Source of the DNA: Elysia chlorotica
Lineage: Eukaryota > Mollusca > Gastropoda > Plakobranchidae
Length of the DNA stretch: 64,000 bases
Direction of reading: 5' to 3'
NCBI GenBank assembly: GCA_003991915.1
Contig: RQTK01000080.1
Span: 762,220-826,219 of the forward strand
The notes beneath the pieces were generated by a model that saw only the letters and a program-made list of their open reading frames with translations, did not search any database and was not told the origin of the DNA. Every line of letters begins with the position of its first letter. Positions within the stretch are counted from its first letter, which is position 1. Both the position numbers and the translations under genes were made by a program. Below, piece by piece: positions 33,401-44,965 of the stretch.

Positions 33401-36400
33401 CAATAACAACAATAATAACAATAATAATAATGATGATAATAATAGCAATAAAAATAATAATTAAAAAAATAGTAATAATCATCATCATCATCCTCTTTTA
33501 AAAGTAAAGAAAACTCTCCAGAAAGCGCCAGTGTTATTATTTTTCTATTGCATAGCTATTGCGTTGGTCTCAGAATCGGTAGGCGTTGATCCTCTTTTTT
33601 TCCGCTTACATTCTCCGATCTACAGACACAGTGAGCTTGCGCATTGATATGCAGCAAAGAGAAGACGCCATTTTACTAAACCCTCTAGTGCTATTAATAG
33701 AACTCTGAGAGCATAACAGTTTTCATCACAAGTTAAATTTTTTTTATTTCAATTAAATTGTCGTACTTCAACTAGCAGATATTTCTTTAATCAATAGAGT
33801 GGAACAAAAAAAAGAAATTGAAAAACACACCTTATGAGAAAAAAAATTTCGTCAAAAAGAAAGTTGTCTATAATGTAGATAATTTTTTTGGCATCACAAT
33901 GTCCATTAAAAATTAAATTTGTCTTTCTTTTATATTTTTAATCAAATCAGTTCAAAATTACCTCAATCAAAACTGACTGAGACTTACTTTATTGTCTCCC
34001 CCTGATACGGCCAGGATGTTGCCAGTGGTGGACCAGCTGACGTGCCAGACTACGTCGTCAAACTTGTTGAGCGTCTTGCGGTCCCACTCGCCACTCACAC
34101 CGTCGTTGCTCCAGATGATCACCCGGCAGTCCTGAGATGGAGTGGAGACAGATTATACAAACATACAAAATAAGTCTGTTATTTCTTTCCCATCACACAA
34201 GGAAGAGGCCTTATAGAAAAGGTGATAGAAAAGGTTCAAGTAATATTCATCTTAAAATCAATCATGCCAATCTATAAAGACAATGTTTTTATAAAGCGGT
34301 ACAGAATAATTTGGTAAAAAAAAAAAAGAAAATAACAAACTATATTAATGATAAGGTTTTTCAAAAAAAAACATTGGAACAATCTTGAAAAATAATACAC
34401 AGACATTTTGCTTATTATTATTTATCTCAAAACCACAAAAACAAACAAAAATAAGACACACCATACTGTCAGCGACAAAAATATATAAAGAAATTCAACA
34501 ACATGTGGGGTGACACTTAAAACTGAAAAATGCAAAAAGAACCTTTTTAATGCCGCCTCACGAGTGATAGATTCCTACCTGAGAACAGGATGCTAATATT
34601 GACTTGGCCAGACCAATGGAAGGAGCCCACGCCACGTCTCGAACCCAATCACTGTGACCCTCCAGCTTCTGCTCCTCTATCCACTGGCCATTGTCCTCTC
34701 TAAGAAAAGGGAAACAAGAAATTATTGTCAGGGTTCTAAATCATGGCATAAAGGAGACAAAATAATGTCAAAATGCAAGTGATATATGTGGGGCAACCAG
34801 AGTGAATCAGGCATAAGTCGCTGATCAAAGTTTTGAGTTCGATCCCTTTAAACATGGAAAAACTAATGTAATTTGATTTTTTCATTTTCAAGCTGAATAA
34901 ATATCTCTGATCCTAGAAATGATAAAGTCGTACTTTTTTCAAGTTAAGTGCATTTGAAGCCTCTAAGCATCAATTCTAACTTCACCCTGGTAGCTTCACA
35001 TATTGTCAGAGTGCTACAATTATGGCATAAAGAAAACATGTCAAAATGTGAGGATATATCATAACAAAAGCAGATCTATCTGACTAAACTTTCAGAGTAA
35101 ACATGGGCTCATAGAATGTTTGTTCTATAAATTATATTCTTAGAAACTTTTGTCCAATATTTCACAGAGATAAGGATATGAAACAGTTTTTATTGATTAT
35201 CTCAAAAGAAGTAAAAATGACTGATGCCAGAATCGTAGCATTTTAAATGAAAATTTAAATGAGCCTCCTAAATATATGTAACTAATTACTGATATATAGG
35301 AATAAAAGAGTAAAAAAGTAAAATTTAAACTTTTTTGTTCCACACTGTTAAACTACACTTATAGTCCAATTACACAAAAAATACTTCTACAACGTCAACA
35401 GAGCATATCATCCCAGGGCTTTGTTTTGGCATAAGTTATTTTCGCTACTTTTGAGGAAAAAAAATGTTTTATTCTTTATTTGGGCTTAATATTCGACACA
35501 AGTTTCGTAAAGATAAATAATAAAACCTATTAGCCCATTTTCCAACAATAATGTTTCTCTAGAGAGCTCTGATTTCCACCTTACAAAGATATATCACTAA
35601 CTATCATTTTGTTCTATTTTTTACTTACTCCATAATCAGAGCCCAGTAATGATATATGAAACAACAAGGGTGAATCAGGAATGCATCGCAATTTAGACTT
35701 TTGGAGATAATTTTATTACATAACTGTATCATTTCTGGACCTTGAGATTATTTTTTTTAATTTGAAATGAAAAAAGTCAATAATGATTTATTCTATCCCA
35801 AAAGGGCTCTAGCTCAAAACTTATTATTAGTAATTTGTGCCTGCTTCACCCTGGTTACCTCATATTTGTGAAGCAACCAGGGTGGATCAGGCACATATTC
35901 TAATCTGGACCTTTTAAAGTTAATTACGGTGTACCGTTAAAAAGAATAAAACTTTACTATTTTTTTTTAATCAGAGAGGCTTGGTTTTTGTTTTGTTTGT
36001 GTTTTTGGTTAAAAAGGAGAATGTAGAGTAGTTTTTCTTTGTTAAGATGCCTCTAGCACCAAAGTTATACCCCGGCGACCTGTAGCTGGTTCATATAATT
36101 TCTTTCATATATCCGAAACATACTAGCAGGGCAGTGAAGGAGTTTGGAGATTATAACAAAAGGGAAATGCAGAAATAAAGCAGAAGCTTACACCCAAATT
36201 TTAACTAGGAAGTCGCAACCACCCGACACAAATCGCTTGGCCATCTGCTGCTGTCCGCTTTGTTGGTCAAATAGAGCGTTAGGTGCAGTGGCAGGAGCCC
36301 AACTCACAGCGTTGCAGCCCATCTGGAAAGTCACAAAATATCTTTATGTTACATCCAGAGTGTTAAATAGTGAGAGGTTTCACAGGGAGGATTTTGCATA

Positions 36401-39400
36401 TGTGGGTAAGGATAATTGAGGCCATAGCTCTTCCTTCTTTAAATCTTAATTTTTAAAAAAACAAAAACACTGTCTACATCTAGTAAAAAATGCAAAGGGT
36501 TATGAGGTTTCACCCATATTTTTTTTCTTTCATTTAACTGAAAATTTGTAAATTTACAGTAAAACAAGCATCACTGCATAATATTCTAAATTTAGGTGAA
36601 AATGAGTATCACACAAGGACATGAAGTTAAAAGAATGTCCACGACACTTTCTTATTTTATTATTCAAGTATTCAAGGGTTTTCTATATTTTATAGTTTGT
36701 GTAATTATCAAAGACATAAAAATTATCAAAACAACAACACAGACTTGCATAACACTTACAGTGTGTGCATTGGTTATTTTCTTGGGGTCCCATGAGCCAT
36801 CACCTATTTGTGAAACATAATAAACATTTTTACAATTACATTTTGCAAAGTTAAAGGTAAAACTAGCACATTGATAACCTCTTGTATTTTTGTTTCAAAA
36901 AGCCAAAAAGAAAGCAGGGTCAAAACTTGATAGCTTGTTAAAAATTGATTCTAGAGGTGCTTGTAAGTAATTAACAACAACAACTCAGTTTAAAAAATAA
37001 AGCAATTTTCATACAAAAAGTTTCTTAAGGATTGTATAACCAAGAGGAAAAAACAAAAACTAGTGTATCTGTGAATAAATTGAAATTAAATTCAGCCTTT
37101 AAGAAACCATGTCTCTGGGCTAGCAGGAAGGCATATGTCAGATGCCATTTTGACATCAACATATCACCTATTTGTAATAGCAATATATCTTATGATTAGG
37201 TTTAAACTGAAATGTGTTGATTTGATTTTAGTTCAGACGCACACACACACAAATAAAAATAAATAAACATTCCGACACAACACAAGAAAGGAATACACTT
37301 TTTGTACTTTGAAGTATCTTAAGACAACGCCAACAACAAAAACAAATGTGATATGTCATTCTAAGGGTTCAGTAATGATAAGATCTAATAATACAAAGTC
37401 TAGATGTTTGAAAAAACAAAACATCAAACAAACTATAAAGTCATTTATAACATTTACCTGTACTAGATATTATTGATATTGAACCATCTGAACTGCCGCA
37501 GGCCAGCATCAACCCATATTCATGTGGGGCAAAGCTCACAGAATTCACTGGAAAATTGCAAAAAAAAATTATTATACTACAATCAGAGAGTGCAGGCAAT
37601 GCACGGGCAATGAATTGATAGAGATCACAGAACTAGAAGAGGACAGACAACCCATATTCCTGAGAGGCAAAGCTCACAGAATTCACTGGAAAATTGCAAA
37701 AAAGTATAATCGATCACAGTTAAGATTGTAAAAGGGCAACAAATTAGCAGAGACCACAGAACTAGCATAGGATAACAACAGTAGATTCAGCTTAATTCAC
37801 AGGTTGCGGGGCTACAGACATGTCATTCACAAAGAACTGGGATGCACTATTGGCATAATTGAAAAAGGTATTTAAAAAAAACGACATGGAAGTTTTACTG
37901 TAATCTTATAATTCCACAGAGGCAGTGATGTTTAGTTTTAAGACTAATGGTGAAAATATCAGAAAAATTAGATCACAAGACTTTTTCTAAATTAAGGTAA
38001 AGACAAATTTTACCTTGAGCAGGCCAAACAATTTGCCTAGTTTTGATTTTACACGTGTACAAAGTTTTCAGTATAAAAAGAAAAGCCAATGCTTATTGAG
38101 CCAACAAAATGTAGGCAAACAAAAAAACTTAAAAAAAATAAATGATGCCTAATATTGATAAAAAACAAAGAAAAATTAATATTTTTAAATATGTGTCTCG
38201 ACGCCACAAAATGAGACGTTTTGCGGCAAGGCTCGAATTGAGAAAATCTCAATTTTCTTCGAGGGGGTCAAAATTATCGAAAATTTTTTTTTCTCAAAAT
38301 ATGAAAGTATCACAGAACTAGAAGAGGACAGACAACCCATATTCCTGAGAGGCAAAGCTCACAGAATTGGCTGAAAAATCGCAAAAAAGTATAATAGATC
38401 ACAGTTAAAGATTGTAAAAGGGGAACAAATTAGCAGAGACCACAGAACTAGCATAGGATAACAACAGTAGATTCAGCTTAATTCAGAGGTTGCGGGGCTA
38501 CAGACATGTCATTCACAAAGAACTGGGATGCACTTTTGGCATAAGTGAAAAAGGTATTTAAAAAAAACGACATGGAAGTTTTACTGCAATCTTATAATTT
38601 CACAGAGGCAGGGATATTCAGTTTTATGACTTATGGTAAAAATATAAGAAAAATTGGATCACAAGACTTTTTTTTAAATTAAGGTAAAGACAAATTTTAC
38701 CTTGAGCAGGCCAAACAATTTGCCTAGTTTTGATTTTACACATGCACAAAGTTTTCAGTATAAAAAGAAAAGCCAACGCTTATTGAGCCAACAAAATGAA
38801 ACAAAAAATCTTTAAAAAAAATAAAATGATGCCTAATATTGATAAAAAAACAAAGACAAATTAATATTTTTAAATATGTCAAGTCTCTTAAGTTTACCTG
38901 ATGAGTCATGCTGGGCGTATTCATACAGTTTGGCCCAGGTACCGTTCGTCTCTTTCCATATAATCACTTTGCGATCATAGCCACAGGATGCGAGCATGTT
39001 TCCAAACATGGGGTGCGCCCACGCCAGCTGCCAAACAGGCCCTTCATGGCTGGTTAAAAAATAGGGGAGGAAAATATACAAATAAAAAAACGCATATGTA
39101 TTAATCGTCACTATGCTAGCAGAAAAGCATATCTGAAACTATATCTTTTTATTTTGTTGGTGTTGCCATTTTGAGATTTAATACAATTTCTTTTTTTTTT
39201 CTTTACTGAACTGTTACACGTAACTAAACAGCCTATACAACTGCAATACACAACCCCTTTAAAATACTTTCATTGAACTCTGACCTGCCAACTTATTTTT
39301 TACTGAATATTTTTTGGGAAACTGGCATCAATGTAAACAAAAAAAAACTCATTCCATACAGCCACAAGTGTGTGATTAGAGATTGCTGTCCATTGGAACT

Positions 39401-42400
39401 TTCATGTCTTCCCACATAAGAGCTCTTTTATGCCATAATCGGAATATAGTGACGAGATACAGAATCAAAACATAACAGCTACAACTTATTCCATACCCCC
39501 ACAGGTGTGTGATGAGAGTCTGCTGTCCACTGGACACGTCAAACAACTTGATGGAGCGGTCAGAGGAACAGGTGGCTAGTTTGGTGCCGTAGTAGTCAAG
39601 CTGAGCATCATGCTGGGAACAAACGGAACAAAGACATTTTTTTTTAATAAGCATACAGCCTTTTTATTTCAAAGTCAAAAGAAAATTGTGCTTTGATTGT
39701 TTATTTCTTGTGTTACAGCAGCAATATGTAGGCTCTATTGTGGATGGCCCCAGGACTAATGTCTGACGATTTAATGTGCCGCCACACACGAGACAGTGTG
39801 GGAAAACCTGGACTTCTGTCTCTTCCGGTCACATTATCTCAACACTGACCCAACCAGTAGGGGAGGAAATCATCATCATCATCATCATCATCATCGGTAT
39901 CTTGATTAACGTGCAGGTACTGGGGCAACATCCACATCAGTGGACCCCCTTCCAGGTAGCTGGCTTGCTGCACGCATGGCTGATCTCACACCAGATCTCC
40001 AGGTGTTTCTGTCATGAGGGTCAGTTGTTGAGAGTTTCCAGTCTTTCTGATCCCTCTGTCACCTGCTTCCATGTCATTCTGGGTCTCCCTTTTCCACAAC
40101 TTCCTGTTACTTGCATGTCCAATGCTGTCTTAATAGCTCCGCTTGACCGTTCCACGTGGCCATACCACCGAAGTCCTCTCTCCTTCAGAAGGAGGTTCAG
40201 GTCCTCAAGGCCAAAAGCGTCAATAGCTCATTTGACCTGGTGGTGGCCACATATTCTGGCTTCACATTGCAGCATAAAAAGTTGAACATAGTGGGTTTTG
40301 ATTCAGGGACCTCTCGATTTGGAGATCAATGCTCCAACACTTGAGCCACAAGTCAAAAAAACAATGCCCCCTCCCTCAAAAAAAAATTATTTTTTTCTTT
40401 CAGCCTTGTCTGAACACTGACATTACTGGTACCTCAACATCATACTGTTGATTTTAGTGTCACTGGAAATCATTATTTTGACTTTATCCAGAAAATATTT
40501 TGCATGCAAAAGACTGTCTTGAAAGTAAAAGAGAGAAAAAAATTAATCAGTATGACAGTATGAAACTTTAAATCTATTAGAAAGAAAAAAAAGGGGTGTG
40601 TGGCTGTATTGTCAATAAAAATAAAATAAGTTATTACAGCACATAATCTCATATATCAATTAGATTGAAATATGAATCCAAGAACTTATATTTCATTCAG
40701 GACATTTTTGAAAAAAATATGATGAACCATTAAACATAAAAATAAATTAGCTTATATTATTATACACTCTAAGTATCTTCAAATTGTTTCCACATGTTCA
40801 CTATTTGGTGCGACAAACATAGTGAGGTGTTAATTTTATAAGTGGACATAGTCAAAATCTGCCAAATTCACTTGCAAGTTGCATTCACGAGTTCTTTATT
40901 TGAAATTAGTGTTATTTTTAACGTATCATATGTGTATGATGCAAGACATTTTGTTAGTGAACTAAAGGCGTTTACAACATTTTGTAACCTTAAATCACTT
41001 CAGTACCAGAGATTAGTCAAAATCTGCCAAATTTGCTTGCCTTCACGAGCATTTATATGCTTTGTTTATATATCCAATGTTTTACATGAAAAATTGTCTA
41101 AAATATTCAATATATTCTAGAATTCCAAAGGTAGTCAATATACTCACAATCATATCTTCATGAGCTGTGTCTACTGAGTTGATGACTGAGACCTGAAATT
41201 AAAAAAAAAAATTGAATTAAAAGACAATTGCAGTTATTTGCTGATCGTGGACACATTTCGGACGATTCTCTTTGGGCAGTAGGAAAACATTTGTTTCACA
41301 TTTTGATAGACCTATTAGTTGACACAAATATATCAGTTATCACGTTGATTTTACATCCCAAAATATTTTTTGAAAATACGAGCCAGTAGCCGTGACTGGG
41401 TACTATAGAGGGAGGGAGAGAATTATCTCCCTCTCTCCGGGTTTAACGTCTCCTAGGTTCCCCTGGGGGATCCTATACGGCGTTGGTTAATACGAGCCAG
41501 TAGCCGTGACTGGGTACTTACTATTCAACCAGATAGCATCAGGGATACATTCTATCTAGATGCTTCAGAGTTTACAAGAGTTATAATGTCTTAAAAATAT
41601 CCTGATCAAGATTCTAGGCACTCTTACAGTTTATTGGTACAAACAAGGTTTACATTTCCTAGCATCAATGATTTCCATCATGGATTTTTAAATATATCAA
41701 TATTTATAATTTATTTTTAAAGGCTAGCCTAGATAAGTGACTTTTACTCATAAACAAAGTCCATTGTTGAGTCTAAATAAAATATAGAGAATTGCTTGCC
41801 AGCGCAGGCTACAACACACAGAGCTACAGTGAGACTGTAATGAGGCGGTAATCAGTCATTCAGTGTGTGTATGTTTTTATCTCTCAGTGGGGTGACGTTT
41901 AACACTCCTAGTCCTATATGTGAATCAGTCAAAGCATGGCGTTCATCACCATCTTCCCCTACGTCAATGGTCCAACCGTCTTTGTACATGGGACTGAACA
42001 CCGCCACGTTACCCAAGATCTCTACGGGGAGTATTTTGCTCCTTCCTCAGCCCTTTCCTTTCTTAGAGATTCAGACTATATTCAGTGATATAAGTACCTT
42101 CATAAGAATGTGAGTGGAAGGCTGAGAATTTGCCAAACAATACTTTCATATAAATTAGGAGCCTAGATTTAACATCCATTCATGAGTTTCTCGTGTGATA
42201 GAAAAAGGGGGAATGAAAGTCTGCTACCAGTGTCAGTTACTCGGCACCCCGCAGTGCCAAGTCCGGAGGTGCTAAGTCAGTGAAGTAGCCAAGCGCAGAG
42301 TCTGTATTTTTTTCACAGCCGGGCAGTCAAGTTGCACGCTGAGCTTAATGGGTTAAAACCCTTAGATAGGTCTAAAATTCAAAGAAATGTATTAGATCTT

Positions 42401-42796
42401 GATCTCAATCTAGGTCTAAACAAACCTGTACCAAAAAACTGTAACAGTATTTATAAGTCTAGGTCAAGTAATGTAGGCCCAATTATTTACTTTGGAAAAT
42501 AGAATAGATCTACAATTTTTACAATTGTTAGGCCTACATAAAATTAATTATCTAAGGTGAATGATCTGCCTTAAAGAAAAGTTTTGAAAATGATTAGTAG
42601 ATCTACTCATCTAGATTTAGATCTATAATCTAGAATCTAGATCTATCCCTGTAGATATCAAGAGTCTTAAAAACAGTATTGATCAATGCAGTGGCTTTTC
42701 ATTCTATCGATAATTGGTCCATTTGTTTTTATATTTACATTTGGACTAGATCTAGATCTACATCTAGTTTAAGACATGCGATTTTATATTTACCAT
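32366..42796 (-). CDS. SEC13: SEC13, WD40 subunit of COPII coat and nuclear pore (ten exons)
   Basis: SEC13 pairs with SEC31 in the outer COPII coat and with NUP145C/NUP96 in the nuclear-pore Y complex. Coding exons on the minus strand are 42794-42796, 41148-41192, 39497-39612, 38898-39049, 37458-37547, 36760-36803, 36192-36322, 34579-34699, 33988-34131 and 32366-32464. Every junction has GT-AG sites and phases that agree, giving 314 residues; animal SEC13 is about 320. The start [84 protein letters not shown] and SGGDNKVTLWKE are family hallmarks across six WD blades. The first exon supplies only the ATG (followed by donor GTAAAT) and is inferred; the other nine exons are secure. LWG replaces the usual LRG before HEGPVW. 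Confidence 0.95.
32570..33985. repeat. Diverged repeat units in SEC13 intron 9
   Basis: Units containing TTTCCATTAAAAAT.AAA or TTTTCATC..AAA, then CTCAATCAAATTGT and AGTGGAACAAAAAA, recur near 32590-32735, 32770-32930, 33715-33830 and 33890-33985. The last unit runs up to the donor of exon 9. The copies are heavily diverged. Confidence 0.5.
33352..33445. repeat. (AAT)n microsatellite
   Basis: AAT trinucleotide run with AAC and GAT interruptions, within SEC13 intron 9. Confidence 0.9.
34721..36095. repeat. Diverged tandem/inverted units in SEC13 introns 6-7
   Basis: CAACCAGAGTGAATCAGGC (34795), CAACAAGGGTGAATCAGG (35662) and CAACCAGGGTGGATCAGGC (35874) alternate with the inverse CTTCACCCTGG (34980, 35844). 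A second, direct repeat links 34721-34787 with 35003-35070 (ATTGTCAG, ATGGCATAAAG, GTCAAAATG). This suggests an inverted-repeat element that was then duplicated in tandem. Confidence 0.55.
37651..37702 (-). pseudogene. Pseudo-copy of SEC13 exon 5 (first)
   Basis: On the minus strand it keeps the acceptor TTTCCAG and the first codons (NSVSFA), then changes to SQEYGL and runs into TAG. It matches 37515-37562 of the real exon. Inclusion in the message would truncate SEC13. Confidence 0.8.
38336..38388 (-). pseudogene. Pseudo-copy of SEC13 exon 5 (second)
   Basis: As the copy at 37651, but with a further-changed acceptor region (TTTTCAGCCAATTC). It lies in the second tandem unit of intron 4. Confidence 0.75.
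39361..39407 (-). pseudogene. Ghost copy of the 3' end of SEC13 exon 3
   Basis: The plus-strand sequence GCCACAAGTGTGTGATTAGAGA, TTGCTGTCCATTGGA parallels CCCCACAGGTGTGTGATGAGAG, TCTGCTGTCCACTGGA at 39497-39530, including a CATTCCATAC flank. It is strongly mutated and not usable as coding sequence. Confidence 0.6.
39733..39868 (-). mobile_element. SINE fragment, main family (minus), in SEC13 intron 2
   Basis: GGATGGCCCCAGGACTAATG, TGCCGCCACACACGAGACAG, CTTCTGTCTCTTCCGGTCAC and CTGACCCAACCAGTAGGG. It ends at an (ATC)n run (39868-39894). Confidence 0.75.
39890..40265 (-). mobile_element. LINE C-terminal fragment (minus), in SEC13 intron 2
   Basis: Read on the minus strand: [16 protein letters not shown] (near 40130-40180), then [14 protein letters not shown] and a tail with SHAC and CGCCPSTC. 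These match the end of a non-LTR retrotransposon polyprotein (family forms RWxGHVxR, GxRGRPxxTWxxxV). Stops are present. Confidence 0.7.
41375..41518. mobile_element. 84-bp insert flanked by exact 30-bp direct repeats
   Basis: 41375-41404 and 41489-41518 are identical over 30 bases (containing GAGCCAGTAGCCGTGACTGG). Between them lies an 84-base insert: a small hairpin GAGGGAGA/TCTCCCTC followed by GGGTTTAACGTCTCCTAGGT and a CCCCTGGGGGATC palindrome. GTTTAACGTCTCCTAG is the distal end of the SINE near 783. The insert sits in SEC13 intron 1. Confidence 0.75.
41857..42030 (-). other. Open minus-strand frame in SEC13 intron 1, unknown
   Basis: A start-less frame of about 58 codons with protein-like composition ([20 protein letters not shown] near 41960-42015). 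No family recognised. It could be a chance frame or a retroelement relic; it is not part of SEC13. Confidence 0.2.
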
Positions 42797-43350
42797 TTTG
42801 AAGGTCCAAATGCGTTTTGTTTCTCTGTCGATAGGGAAGATCAAATGTAAATTTCAGAGACTAAATCTACATCTAATAAAGGAGAATCCAAAGTTGACTA
42901 ATGACTTGTCTTGAGCTACGTTTCAGTTTACAGTCTCCTACTTTCGTTTCAAAATCTACGAGAAGGAAGTCAGACTGAGTGTTGTTTTACGTGGCATAAG
43001 GGGCATAAGGGAGGTCACGAAAACAATTTCTTTAATGTCTTGTAATCACGATTGCTTCCCGTATTAATTTTTTATGCTTGCAGAGAGAAGTAGATAATGG
43101 GTGCTTATCAGTTGTTGTTTTGTTTTGCTTTTTTTAGTGAGACATTTTCATTAAAATTCTATTAAAAATAGCTGTGGCTCACTTGTACAAAACTCCACAT
43201 CCTAATTAAGTTATAATTGTATTATTTTTATTACAATTGAAGGGAACAAACAGGAGAGTCCGTTTTAAAATTTGTGAGAAAATTTAATTTTTCTTTCCAA
43301 TAACTCATAGGATGGGACTCATGGGAGCACAAATGAAAAACTGCACCATT
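42794..43350 (-). promoter_or_regulatory. Presumed SEC13 5' leader and promoter region
   Basis: Upstream of the inferred ATG at 42794-42796 on the minus strand. No TATA box or clear initiator was found; TAGATCTAG palindromes occur nearby (42600-42650, 42745-42770). The assignment rests only on position. Confidence 0.3.
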
Positions 43351-43443
43351 TCTTATGATTATGTTAGAGTTTTGCTCCTTACATTATCCGTTGAAATTAA
43401 AATTAACTTGTTCACTAGACACGTATAACCACGTAAAAGTACC

Positions 43444-44119
43444 AAGCAAATAAAAATAGACTCTATTGATTTTCGGGCATCCTTTGTAGTGAGTAGATTC
43501 GAATTGAGCCATGTACAGGATTGATTATTGGTAGGATCGATTACGCCCCCTCGACAGGAAGTGACGTCTAGGAAGGGCGGTATTTCAGGAGCGACTGAGC
43601 ACGAAGTAAACAAGCTCAGAAAGAGAAAAGCGGACGAACGAGAAGGTCTCAGTGAGAGACAGTGAGAGTTAAAGAGAAACCTAGTCTAGATCTAGCTAGA
43701 GTTAGAGCAGAGAAATGAACAGTGGAAGCAGGCCAACGCTGAGATAAGGAGGCATTTCATTCAAGGAAGAATCTTCAAGATCTGGACAACACACAACAGG
43801 TACTGTAACAACATAACAAGCTATTTCGGCGTCGACGTGAATTGGCAATCATGGCCGCCAGCAGCATTAAGTCTCCCGCTATCGGCAAATTTTCTGATAT
43901 GATGAAGGTGTTCGACGGTAATGGAGACGTGGGTGCATGGCTCCAAAAGGCAGAACTAGTGGCAAAGCTGACAGGAGTGAAAGACATAGCAACATTCTTA
44001 CCCCTGTACCTTGAAGGGAGTGCCTTAGCCTTGTACTTAGAATTGTCAGATGCGGAGAAATCGGATGAGGAAATACTTAAACAGAGATTGTTGAAAGCAA
44101 ATAAAAATAGACTCTATTG
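43444..44119 (+). mobile_element. Truncated gypsy-like element with gag N-terminus
   Basis: The ATG at 43851 opens a frame whose first 85 residues look like gag of Ty3/gypsy-type elements: an acidic-basic start, FDGNGDVGAWLQKAELVAKL, FLPLYLEGSALALYLEL and an EEILKQRLL helix. At 44095 the similarity stops at a 25-base segment (AAGCAAATAAAAATAGACTC and five more bases) that also occurs exactly at 43444-43468. The interval may be a leader plus gag bounded by remnants of a long terminal repeat. Everything after gag (protease, reverse transcriptase, integrase) is missing. Confidence 0.6.
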
Positions 44120-44289
44120 TTTTCCCCTTGCACTTTTCAAATGTTTAGGCCCTATACAATTGCAGTTCTTTCAAAGATACCATATAAGATAGAAATCTTG
44201 GTAACTGGCATATTCGATGTAAACTATGTGGTAATAACACCATACATTAGTCCTGGGGTGTGTCGAAATAGAAGTCGTTAGTTGTTACG

Positions 44290-44309
44290 CTAAATGAGAG
44301 AGAGAGTGC

Positions 44310-44358
<49 letters not shown>

Positions 44359-44965
44359 CACTATGCAGTCATATAGACAGTCATTCAGACAGACAGACAG
44401 TCATTGTTGGCCTGTCATTACCTTTCCCTGTGAAGGGAAGTCCATTGTTATTCCGAAGAGTTCAAACTTAATTCTGTTTAATTTCATCTCTAGAAGTATA
44501 TGTATGCACAACATGGTTGTCAATAATAAGTGAAAAAGCAAGAGAGTTATCTTCAAATATTATGACAACAGAAAAAAACATATATGAAAAAACTATTTTA
44601 AAAAATTAGAGATAGATGGCCCAATGCTCTGTGGCAAGGTTTTGATAAACGTAGGCAGGCTGCACAGTATACTTCTCAAATGATACACAAGTTAAAACCC
44701 CATTTTCTTAAATATCAGCTTCCTTTACACAGTGTATTATAGGAAATTAAGATTTGGGATACATAACATTGTGGTTGCAATACTGAGGTAGCCCTTTAGT
44801 ATCTTTTGTGTAAGATCAATTTCCTAGTATTATAACAACAGTATTTTTATTTTTTTATTTTTATCAAATGATCTAGCATCAACAAGGAATTAATAGTTTT
44901 CTCAACCACGAACAACTTAAATAGCGATGATTTCTCTCTCTCTTTCTCTCTCTCTCTCAAGGAGG
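44290..44965. repeat. Dispersed repeat pair, copy 1, bounded by (GA)n and (CT)n
   Basis: Starts at a GA run (44291-44355) and CAGACAGACAG, and ends at a CT run (44934-44960). The middle shares TTAGAGATAGATGGCCCAAT, GCTCTGTGGCAAGGTTTTG and AACAACTTAAATA with 46690-47420. Confidence 0.85.

Larger units (their letters stand above)
37626..38880. repeat. Tandem duplication in SEC13 intron 4
   Basis: 37626-38197 and 38310-38879 are near-identical over about 570 bases (shared GAACTAGAAGAGGACAGACA, GGTTGCGGGGCTACAGACAT, TACCTTGAGCAGGCCAAACA). Each copy begins with a decayed copy of the 5' half of SEC13 exon 5. The 38198-38309 spacer (TCGACGCCACAAAATGAGAC) occurs once. Confidence 0.9.
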
